A stretch of DNA of 5,543 bases, from assembly GCA_045636205.1 (NCBI GenBank), contig JAZTXE010000027.1:1-5543 (forward strand), read 5' to 3'. The notes beneath the pieces were generated by a model, which worked only from the letters and a program-made list of their open reading frames with translations, was not told the DNA's origin and did no database searches. The stretch comes from JAZRUF01 sp045636205. GTDB lineage: Bacteria > Bacillota > Clostridia > Oscillospirales > JAAYXM01. Below are positions 1-5,164 of this stretch, in pieces. Position numbers and translations under genes: made by a program. Numbering within the stretch: the stretch's first letter is position 1; the number at the start of each line of letters is the position of its first letter.

Positions 1-3000
1 GTTTATACGCATCCCATGTTCCGACGGAGTACTTTTCGTCCATCGGATTTTCTGCGTCAGCCGGCGCAATGTAAGTGCGGAAAATTCCGCACTGATTACC
101 GCTATAAAGCGGGACAATCGGTTTGTATATACCGCTTTCAGGTAAACGAATTCTGATACCTGCCGAAGAGCCGATGCCCGAACTTATGCATCCGCCGTAT
201 GAGTCCTGTGCGCCCGCAGGTATAAAGAACCACCCCGTATTCTGGAACTCAAACTTCCACGGCTGGGTCTTTCCGTTACCCGGTCTTATTTCGTCAGGTG
301 AACCGTCCGTCATCTTTGAGAAGCTGTCAATCTCAGAGATGTTCATACCGTCAAGCATTGTGCCGCAGAAGGAATATGCATACTCGGTGCCACTTGTGGC
401 AAGGGTATTACTTTCATAAACAGTGAGCGGGAATGTGACGGTTTGTTCAACACCGTTTGCAGTTACAAGAACGCTTACAACCGTGTTACCTATCCCGGTA
501 CCTTTGAGTTTAATCTTTGTCTGTGTTTTATCCGCGTTCTGCTCAATGGTTGCATCCGCAATATCGTTAGACATGCTTACGGAAACATCAACGCTTGCCG
601 GAGCTTCGCCTGAGCCGAGATCCTCCTTAGCGTCGAGAATGAATTCGCCCTCACTGCCTACGGCAATCTTCTCCGGACCGGAAACAGATGCATTGATAAC
701 CGTAGATGTGTCCATACCTTTTAAGATAAATGCGCCAACACCGAAACGGCCTTCGCTGCGAACAGCTTCATTCTTGCCTTCTGTCTTATAGGTCAGGATG
801 TAATCACCTGCAGTAAGGCTGACTATCTTCAGCGCCTGCTGCACATTCTTCTGCATCGTCTGAGAATAGGTGTCAAACTCGCCCAGATAATATTCATCCG
901 CAGTGGTGGATGCCGCGCCCTCAGGTGCCAGCCATACCTTAACCTTCGCGCCGGAGTCAAATTTAAGGTGTTCACTTATGGGACGGTATATTCCATCATT
1001 GGCAACGTGGATTTTAAACACCATAGATGCCGGCTCGTAATCCAAAAACATACCGTAATCAGAGCTATCATAGCGAAGCTGTGAGCCTGTATCGCTTACA
1101 TAGCACCAAGGCTCGGTTTCAACAGTTGAATACGGGTTGATTTCATCAGGGCTTCCATGAGTCGTCATGGAGAAATCTGTTACGCCCCTTACGTCTACGC
1201 CGTTATATAAGTCGTCAAGATTGCCGCTATGGAGATACCGGTTGAGCTTATGATAGTCAAAGCGTAAATCCTTTGCAACAACAACGCATCCCGGGTTGAC
1301 AAACAACTCAAAGCTACCTTCGCCATAGCTGCCATCAGCCATATATGCCTCATAGGCTACAGTTGCAGAACCGTTTTTCTTTCCGGTAACGCGAATCTTG
1401 AGTTCACCGCCGTCAATAACAGTTGCAACATCTGCAATGTCATCTGTAATGCTCACTTTTGCATCCTCAACTGTGCTGCCGGTCGGAGTTTTTACCAGAT
1501 GCTCGACTGTCATGCCGCGTCTAACTGCTACGGGTTTGATATCATCAAAGACCTCGGCACTTTTGCCGAATCCTTTAAGCTTAAAGCCGAGAGGCAGGAA
1601 ATATCTGCCGGAACTTGCATCTATATCATAAGTAAGGATATACTCTCCCGCTTCAAGAGTAAGAAAACTGTTTCCAATTTGGAATTCCTCGGTCTGATAT
1701 GTTGATTCACTGCTTGCCGGTGTAACAGAACCGATATCGGTATTTTCTGCATATTCGCCGGTTCCGTCTGCTCTCGCAAGTGAGAAGTTCACCCTGGCAG
1801 GTGTAGCATCACCGGAAGTTCTGTTTACGGTAAACAGCCGGTATGTACCGCTCGACGGCAGATAGAAACGTACTTTAGCCGCACCTGCCGCATTGGTAAC
1901 AAGGATACTGTAATCATCCCCATGGATATGATTGTACTTATAGTCAAAATCAATTTCAGAAGACTCAAACTTCCACGGTGATGACTTAACAGCTGCTCTA
2001 AGCTCTCCGGTTGCCCCGGCAGAGGTCTGATTATAGCTTGTCATTGTATCCTCTAAAATTGTCCCCTCATTTGCCTTAAAGAAATTATATTCATACGTTT
2101 TCGCGGTTAAGTCTTCCGGGTCATATACGATAACAGGAATCTTTACGGTTTCTGTTTTTCCGTTTGCCGTAAAAGTAACCTCAGCAACCTCTTCTCCCGC
2201 AGTGTTGCCGGCAGTAACCTTAAGATTGCCGTCTTCATCTAAAGCAAAGCTTGCTAACTCACTTCTTGCGGAAACCGCCGTACATTCAACCGGAGTATCC
2301 AAATCGTCTACATCGGCAATGTTTAGCTCAGTAATAACGCTTTCCCCTATTGCAACAGGTGCCGGTGGCTCTGCATTTACGTCCAAATTAAGCTTGGTAA
2401 AGCTAAGCGAACCGATGACCGTCCTGCTGACATTAGAACTCTTGCGGGTACATAATATGTTTAATATATAATATCCTTTTTTCAGTGAAGCCTGTCCCAC
2501 GTGAGTGGGAACATTCCATTCTCCGCCTGAGTCCGCTGCACCGTCTATCGTTCCAAGTTCAATAGGTACTCCCTGACTTGCGCCGGTTTCATCACACGGA
2601 ATTAAGCTCAACTTGGCAGCAAGGCACCATGACCAGTAGCCTATATTTGCATCAACAGAAAAACGTCCATTACCGTCAAAATAAATAAGAAACTGATATT
2701 TGGCGTCGGTAGCTGACGTCCTCATGTACAAGCCATACGCGGAACTCTGGAAAAACTGTTGTTTGCTATCTGCAACTTGCGTTTTATCCGCATCATGGTA
2801 GAAATATTTCCATTCTCCCTCGCCTTCGGCAATGTGTTCATCATTAGTAAATTTAGGGTTTACCGCACCGTCTACAATAAAGTAGGCGTCACCACCGCTG
2901 TCACGGTTTAAGAAGTTATACTTGATAACCTCAGCAGGTGTCGGCGGCACATAATCAAGCTCGGTAAAGCTGAGCGCGCCTATAACAAATCTGCCGTAGC

Positions 3001-3655
3001 TGGAACCTGAATATCCGCATACCATGTTTAATATGTAGTATCCTTCTTCCAATGCAGCCTCTCCAATATGAGTAGGAACATTCCAAATACCGCTGGTGTC
3101 ACTGCCTCTGGTGTTTACACTCCCGAGCTCAATAGCCGCGCCCTGATTTGCGCCATTTTCATTGCACGGAATTAAACTTAATGTAGCACCGTCGCACATT
3201 GACCAATAGCCTAAGTCGGCGTCGACAGAAAAATATCCGTCCCTGTCAAAGTAAATAAGAAACTGATAATAGTTGTATTCACCTGCTGTCCTCATAAGCA
3301 AGCCATATGTAGAATTCTGCCAGAATTGATTGCTTTTTGTGTAGGTCACATTATGGTCAAAATATTTCCACTGTCCGTTTCCGTCCGTAACATGGTCAAA
3401 ATTCGTGAATTTAGGGTTTACAGAACCGTCAGTGGTAACATCACCGTCACCGTTAGCGTCTGTAATAATGTTTTCTTGGGTATTCGTGAGATTTTTGAAG
3501 TTATATGTAATAACATCTCCGGGTGCAGCTTTCGCCTTAACTCCTGCCGGCTGTTCAATAACGCCTGCCGGCATGATGCTAAATAGCATACATACGGTAA
3601 GCACAAAAGCAAATGCCCTCTTCAAACCCTGTTTAAACTCCCTCTTCATGTTCAT
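1..3655 (-). CDS. Very large secreted modular protein with duplicated Cys-containing domains and alternating Ig-like/beta-sandwich modules (3' end outside window)
   Basis: A single open frame of 1218 codons runs to the left edge with no stop. Residue numbers count from ATG at 3655, chosen because AGGAGG lies 8 nt upstream; the next ATG (3649) would be 14 nt away. Residues 1-44 are a signal peptide: basic KREFKQGLKR, hydrophobic stretch 14-33, AKA-like cleavage site near 43. Domain A1 (51-235) and A2 (246-425) are diverged copies sharing VNPKFTN, QFLIYFD, FSVDA, GYWS, LSLIPC, WNVPTH, GYYILN and SFT, plus three aligned cysteines (154/164/213 and 344/354/402). Then come Ig-like domains at about 428-515, 696-790 and 981-1083. 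They alternate with related domains B1 (521-695), B2 (797-980) and B3 (1092 to the edge) that share motifs such as GSPDEI, PWKF, AGxYILTY and FxLKG. No catalytic motif is visible. It is probably a cell-surface or extracellular binding/adhesion protein, perhaps glycan-binding; I do not recognise the family. The anchor or any catalytic domain would be outside the window. Confidence 0.9.
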   Translation of the reverse strand, partial: MNMKREFKQGLKRAFAFVLTVCMLFSIMPAGVIEQPAGVKAKAAPGDVITYNFKNLTNTQENIITDANGDGDVTTDGSVNPKFTNFDHVTDGNGQWKYFDHNVTYTKSNQFWQNSTYGLLMRTAGEYNYYQFLIYFDRDGYFSVDADLGYWSMCDGATLSLIPCNENGANQGAAIELGSVNTRGSDTSGIWNVPTHIGEAALEEGYYILNMVCGYSGSSYGRFVIGALSFTELDYVPPTPAEVIKYNFLNRDSGGDAYFIVDGAVNPKFTNDEHIAEGEGEWKYFYHDADKTQVADSKQQFFQSSAYGLYMRTSATDAKYQFLIYFDGNGRFSVDANIGYWSWCLAAKLSLIPCDETGASQGVPIELGTIDGAADSGGEWNVPTHVGQASLKKGYYILNILCTRKSSNVSRTVIGSLSFTKLNLDVNAEPPAPVAIGESVITELNIADVDDLDTPVECTAVSARSELASFALDEDGNLKVTAGNTAGEEVAEVTFTANGKTETVKIPVIVYDPEDLTAKTYEYNFFKANEGTILEDTMTSYNQTSAGATGELRAAVKSSPWKFESSEIDFDYKYNHIHGDDYSILVTNAAGAAKVRFYLPSSGTYRLFTVNRTSGDATPARVNFSLARADGTGEYAENTDIGSVTPASSESTYQTEEFQIGNSFLTLEAGEYILTYDIDASSGRYFLPLGFKLKGFGKSAEVFDDIKPVAVRRGMTVEHLVKTPTGSTVEDAKVSITDDIADVATVIDGGELKIRVTGKKNGSATVAYEAYMADGSYGEGSFELFVNPGCVVVAKDLRFDYHKLNRYLHSGNLDDLYNGVDVRGVTDFSMTTHGSPDEINPYSTVETEPWCYVSDTGSQLRYDSSDYGMFLDYEPASMVFKIHVANDGIYRPISEHLKFDSGAKVKVWLAPEGAASTTADEYYLGEFDTYSQTMQKNVQQALKIVSLTAGDYILTYKTEGKNEAVRSEGRFGVGAFILKGMDTSTVINASVSGPEKIAVGSEGEFILDAKEDLGSGEAPASVDVSVSMSNDIADATIEQNADKTQTKIKLKGTGIGNTVVSVLVTANGVEQTVTFPLTVYESNTLATSGTEYAYSFCGTMLDGMNISEIDSFSKMTDGSPDEIRPGNGKTQPWKFEFQNTGWFFIPAGAQDSYGGCISSGIGSSAGIRIRLPESGIYKPIVPLYSGNQCGIFRTYIAPADAENPMDEKYSVGTWDAYK
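2381..3505 (-). repeat. Intragenic tandem duplication (domains A1 and A2) in the large secreted protein
   Basis: The two copies begin at the YNF motif at 3505 and 2920, 585 bp apart, and end at SFTELD and SFTKLN near 2954 and 2387. Homology is visible at DNA level, for example the block reading gtcaaa-taaataagaaactgata on the plus strand near 3245 and 2675, and atgtttaatat near 3025 and 2457. The proteins align over about 180 residues with a conserved core and three conserved Cys. Copy 1 carries an extra acidic insert (residues 62-77) missing from copy 2. The copies have diverged enough that this is an old duplication, not a recent array. Confidence 0.85.
3524..3655 (-). other. Sec signal peptide of the large secreted protein
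   Basis: Residues 1-44 of the leftward gene have the classic tripartite form. The n-region carries five basic residues within positions 4-13. It is followed by a hydrophobic core at about 14-33 containing FAFVLTVCMLFSIMPAGV. A short polar stretch ends in VKAKAA, where signal peptidase I cleavage after Ala43 or Ala44 is plausible. There is no L-x-x-C lipobox placed for lipidation; Cys22 lies inside the hydrophobic core. Export is therefore well supported, while the exact cleavage point is inferred. Confidence 0.85.
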
Positions 3656-3663
3656 AACCTTTA

Positions 3664-3669
3664 CCTCCT
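3664..3669 (-). promoter_or_regulatory. Ribosome binding site of the large secreted protein gene
   Basis: Read on the minus strand, this is a perfect AGGAGG, 8 nt from ATG at 3655. It decides between the two closely spaced in-frame ATGs (3655 and 3649) in favour of the first. Confidence 0.85.
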
Positions 3670-3701
3670 AAAACAAACATGATTTACAAATTTATAATAA
3701 A

Positions 3702-3716
3702 CGCATTTTTTATGCG
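3702..3716. repeat. Small inverted repeat in the leader of the leftward gene
   Basis: CGCAT and ATGCG (5-bp arms) flank a five-T loop. It lies between the candidate leftward promoter and the ribosome binding site. It could form a weak leader hairpin or be a protein-binding site; at this size it may also be chance. Confidence 0.3.
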
Positions 3717-3758
3717 GTATTTTTGTTGATACATTACATAAAATCGGTTTTATTTCCA

Positions 3759-3787
3759 TCTATAACCAAAAATACCAAACTTCTCAA
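3759..3787 (-). promoter_or_regulatory. Candidate promoter for the large secreted protein gene
   Basis: On the minus strand TTGAGA (3787-3782) and TATAGA (3764-3759) are separated by 17 bp. These are one and two mismatches from the sigma-70/sigma-A consensus. It would give a 5' leader of roughly 95 nt. The spacer holds two tandem 9-bp units, plus strand ATAACCAAA and AATACCAAA (3762-3779). The region is AT-rich, so a chance match is possible. Confidence 0.35.
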
Positions 3788-3838
3788 CAAAATTATTAAT
3801 CCCATTCTAAAATGCACTTTCAGTTTACAATATTTCTA

Positions 3839-3867
3839 TTGACAAGTATAGATTAAATTGTTAGAAT
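3839..3867 (+). promoter_or_regulatory. Sigma-A type promoter of the AraC-family regulator gene
   Basis: A perfect -35 TTGACA (3839-3844) is followed after 17 bp by TAGAAT (3862-3867), one mismatch from TATAAT. Transcription would begin near 3874, giving a leader of about 42 nt. A second TATAAT at 3885-3890 has no -35 partner. A TCTAACA motif in inverted orientation covers the -10, which suggests autorepression. Confidence 0.7.
3859..3867 (-). promoter_or_regulatory. Candidate regulator operator overlapping the araC-type gene's -10 box
   Basis: The minus strand reads ATTCTAACA here, sharing the heptamer TCTAACA with the two sites at 5053 and 5074. It lies directly on the TAGAAT -10 element, so a bound protein would block RNA polymerase. 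A one-mismatch relative, ATTCTAAAA, lies on the plus strand at 3804-3812. Assignment to the adjacent AraC-type regulator is inference from position and repetition. Confidence 0.4.
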
Positions 3868-3900
3868 AAACCCGCAAAATGTTGTATAATTTATATCCAA

Positions 3901-3907
3901 AAGGTGG
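3901..3907 (+). promoter_or_regulatory. Ribosome binding site of the AraC-family regulator
   Basis: AAGGTGG lies 8 nt before ATG 3916 and supports that start. A GTG at 3912 is out of frame with the regulator. Confidence 0.75.
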
Positions 3908-3915
3908 TGCTGTGA

Positions 3916-4764
3916 ATGATTCCCGGAAACATATCTGTCAACCCATTTCCAGTATTTATGGAAACGAAACGGCCAATAGCTTTGATTGTCGATCATGGCG
4001 GCCAAGATATCCTTTCCGCCAGAAAAAAAACTATCGGTCCGCTTTTTCGCGATTATAACGTTATTCGTTACTGCACCTCGGGCAAAGGCATCCTCGTTGT
4101 AGACGGCAAACAATATGAAATCTCTCCTGGGCAGTGCTATATTTTGCCCGCCGGCACGGTTACCACTGAATCCGTCGCACCCGGTTCAAACTCTTTCGGC
4201 ATAACCTTTTTATCCTTACTCGGCACAGATGCCACACACTTTTTAAACTGGCTTGGCATTTCTCCTGAGCAGCCGGTTTTGCCGTGGGACAGCAGCCCGG
4301 AATTTTTAAGCGAGCTGCGGGAGATTGCCACCCATATTGACATTATCAAAATTCCGCTTACCACTGAGTTTATGCGCTGCTCACTTGCATACAGGCTTAT
4401 GCACAAGCTTCTGGAAGTGCTTCGCACCCCGAAAACACCTCAAACAACCCCGGCAGACTATTACGTTTCTGCGGCCCTCAGGTATATTGAGCTTAATTTC
4501 TCTCAAAAAATACAAACTGCCGACATTGCCGCAAGCATCGGCATAGACCGCAGCTATTTTTACTCGCTCTTTAAGCAAAAGACCACTTTTTCACCCAAGG
4601 AGTATCTGACGCGCCTGCGCATATCCAAAGCATGCGAACTGCTCACCAATACTGAAGAAACTGTAACAACCATTGCCCGCGCGGTCTGTCTTGATACCTC
4701 TGCATTTACCAAACACTTCAAAAGAATAATCGGCAAAACCCCAAGGGAATATCGTAAAAAATAA
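3916..4764 (+). CDS. AraC-family transcriptional regulator with N-terminal cupin sensor domain
   Basis: The gene is complete at 282 residues, the usual length for the two-domain AraC/XylS family. Residues about 35-110 form a cupin-like ligand-binding domain, recognisable by GPLFRDYNVIRYCTSGKG, then a DG-turn strand (VVDGKQYEI) and PGQCYILPAG. Residues about 183-282 are the DNA-binding domain. HTH 1 is at about 199-221 (TADIAASIGIDRSYFYSLFK) and HTH 2 at about 248-270 (TIARAVCLDTSAFTKHFKR), ending in the family signature IIGKTPREYR. HTH 2 has Cys258 where the family usually has Gly. Such proteins bind a small ligand, often a sugar, and activate nearby genes by binding direct repeats. The gene is transcribed away from the secreted-protein gene and towards the glycosidase-like gene, so either may be a target. 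The ligand cannot be told from sequence. Confidence 0.93.
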   Translation: MIPGNISVNPFPVFMETKRPIALIVDHGGQDILSARKKTIGPLFRDYNVIRYCTSGKGILVVDGKQYEISPGQCYILPAGTVTTESVAPGSNSFGITFLSLLGTDATHFLNWLGISPEQPVLPWDSSPEFLSELREIATHIDIIKIPLTTEFMRCSLAYRLMHKLLEVLRTPKTPQTTPADYYVSAALRYIELNFSQKIQTADIAASIGIDRSYFYSLFKQKTTFSPKEYLTRLRISKACELLTNTEETVTTIARAVCLDTSAFTKHFKRIIGKTPREYRKK

Positions 4765-4805
4765 AATTTAAGAAGCTAATTTAAATATTATCCGACACAA
4801 GTCAG

Positions 4806-4818
4806 AAAGCAGCCTTTC
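4806..4818 (+). repeat. Orphan copy of the terminator's left arm
   Basis: AAAGCAGCCTTTC here is identical to 4978-4990, the left arm of the terminator, and complementary to the right arm at 4999-5011. The two copies bracket the palindromic element. It could be an alternative pairing partner for the terminator or a remnant of duplication when the element arrived. Confidence 0.7.
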
Positions 4819-4832
4819 AAAGAACTTGTATG

Positions 4833-4951
4833 CCACCTCATCCGACGGCTAACGCCGCCCCCTTCCCCTCAAGGGGAAGTCTTGGAATTACGCGGCTTTG
4901 AGGCTTCCCCTTGAGGGGAAGCTGTCGAGTGAAACGAGACTGATGAGGTGG
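4833..4951. repeat. 119-bp palindromic repeat element (MITE/REP-like)
   Basis: The ends CCACCTCATC (4833-4842) and GATGAGGTGG (4942-4951) are perfect 10-bp inverted repeats. Inside, CTTCCCCTCAAGGGGAAG (4862-4879) and CTTCCCCTTGAGGGGAAG (4904-4921) are exact reverse complements of each other, and each alone is a 7-bp-arm hairpin with a 4-base loop. A further small hairpin, CGGC-TAAC-GCCG, lies at 4846-4857. Transcribed RNA could fold either as two separate hairpins or as one long cruciform-like stem. I recall near-identical repeats scattered in many gut Clostridia genomes, with no established function. No transposase is present, so any mobility would need help in trans. Confidence 0.8.
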
Positions 4952-4975
4952 AAAGTTGAATTTTTTGACACGCTC

Positions 4976-5013
4976 AAAAAGCAGCCTTTCCACAGGAGGA
5001 AAGGCTGCTTTTT
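4976..5013. terminator. Strong intrinsic terminator, symmetric
   Basis: AAAAAGCAGCCTTTCC (4976-4991) pairs perfectly over 16 bp with GGAAAGGCTGCTTTTT (4998-5013) around the 6-base loop ACAGGA. The stem ends in a T run on the plus strand and, being symmetric, on the minus strand as well. It would end transcription of the regulator, whose stop codon lies 211 bases upstream with the palindromic element between. It also insulates the next gene, which therefore needs its own promoter. Confidence 0.9.
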
Positions 5014-5052
5014 GTTGCCAAGGGGCGCTATGGCCACGTAAGCTCAAATAAA

Positions 5053-5080
5053 TCTAACATTCTGCCAGTAATTTCTAACA
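5053..5080 (+). promoter_or_regulatory. Candidate AraC-type operator: two direct TCTAACA repeats 21 bp apart
   Basis: TCTAACA occurs at 5053-5059 and 5074-5080, in the same orientation and exactly 21 bp apart, two helical turns. With a start site near 5124 the cores sit at about -71 and -50. If each site extends about 17 bp rightwards, the proximal one reaches -34, touching the -35 region as AraC I2 does. This is the known arrangement for AraC-family activation. The regulator gene lies just upstream, and the same heptamer overlaps its own promoter. Binding is inferred. Confidence 0.45.
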
Positions 5081-5111
5081 AAACAGGCTATTTATCCGCA
5101 ACGAAAACAAA

Positions 5112-5117
5112 TATACT
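5112..5117 (+). promoter_or_regulatory. Candidate -10 element for the glycosidase-like gene
   Basis: TATACT is one mismatch from consensus and lies 47 bases before the ATG at 5165. The -35 position (about 5088-5094, ctattta) is poor, as expected for a promoter needing an activator bound at the adjacent TCTAACA repeats. A chance match in this AT-rich stretch cannot be excluded. Confidence 0.4.
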
Positions 5118-5164
5118 TTAGAAATAAACTATCGGATATGGATTATGAAAGGAAGAAAAAAACC

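Larger units (their letters stand above)
3656..3915. other. Divergent intergenic regulatory region
   Basis: This AT-rich 260-bp stretch separates the leftward secreted-protein gene from the rightward AraC-type regulator. It contains both ribosome binding sites, a strong rightward promoter, a weaker leftward candidate, a small palindrome, and an inverted copy of the TCTAACA motif on the rightward -10. No convincing small gene is seen; the open frame overlapping it on the minus strand (3853-4113) is antisense to the regulator. Confidence 0.8.
4765..5164. other. Intergenic region with palindromic element, terminator and downstream promoter
   Basis: These 400 bases separate the regulator from the next rightward gene. 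In order they hold a short AT-rich stretch, an unpaired copy of a terminator arm (4806-4818), a 119-bp palindromic repeat (4833-4951), a perfect intrinsic terminator (4976-5013), two TCTAACA repeats (5053-5080), a candidate -10 (5112-5117) and a ribosome binding site (about 5148-5155). The minus-strand open frame across 4838-5047 is made by the palindromes and is not considered a gene. Confidence 0.8.

Noticed and set aside
123..791. Two plus-strand open frames of 98 and 122 residues (123-419 and 423-791)
   Set aside because: They lie opposite the long minus-strand gene, have low-complexity compositions typical of antisense translation, and show no ribosome binding site or recognisable domain.
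2381..3505. Possible CRISPR-like or tandem DNA array within the duplicated domains
   Set aside because: There are only two long diverged copies, both in frame inside one protein gene. This is a domain duplication, not an array.
3326..3671. Overlapping short open frames on both strands near the start of the secreted-protein gene
   Set aside because: All are out of frame with the well-supported signal-peptide frame, and none has its own initiation signals.
3885..3890. Perfect TATAAT just upstream of the regulator
   Set aside because: No -35-like hexamer lies 16-18 bp upstream and the TG dinucleotide is not correctly spaced for an extended -10. The TTGACA-TAGAAT pair is a better promoter.
3853..4113. 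Minus-strand 86-residue open frame antisense to the regulator's start
   Set aside because: It overlaps the regulator's promoter, ribosome binding site and N-terminal coding region, all of which have strong support, and has no recognisable domain.
4838..5047. Minus-strand 69-residue open frame with LPLKGKP and LPLEGKG motifs
   Set aside because: Its coding is simply the translation of the palindromic repeat and the terminator stem. Such LPLEGK-type peptides are a typical false gene made by this repeat, and no ribosome binding site supports it.
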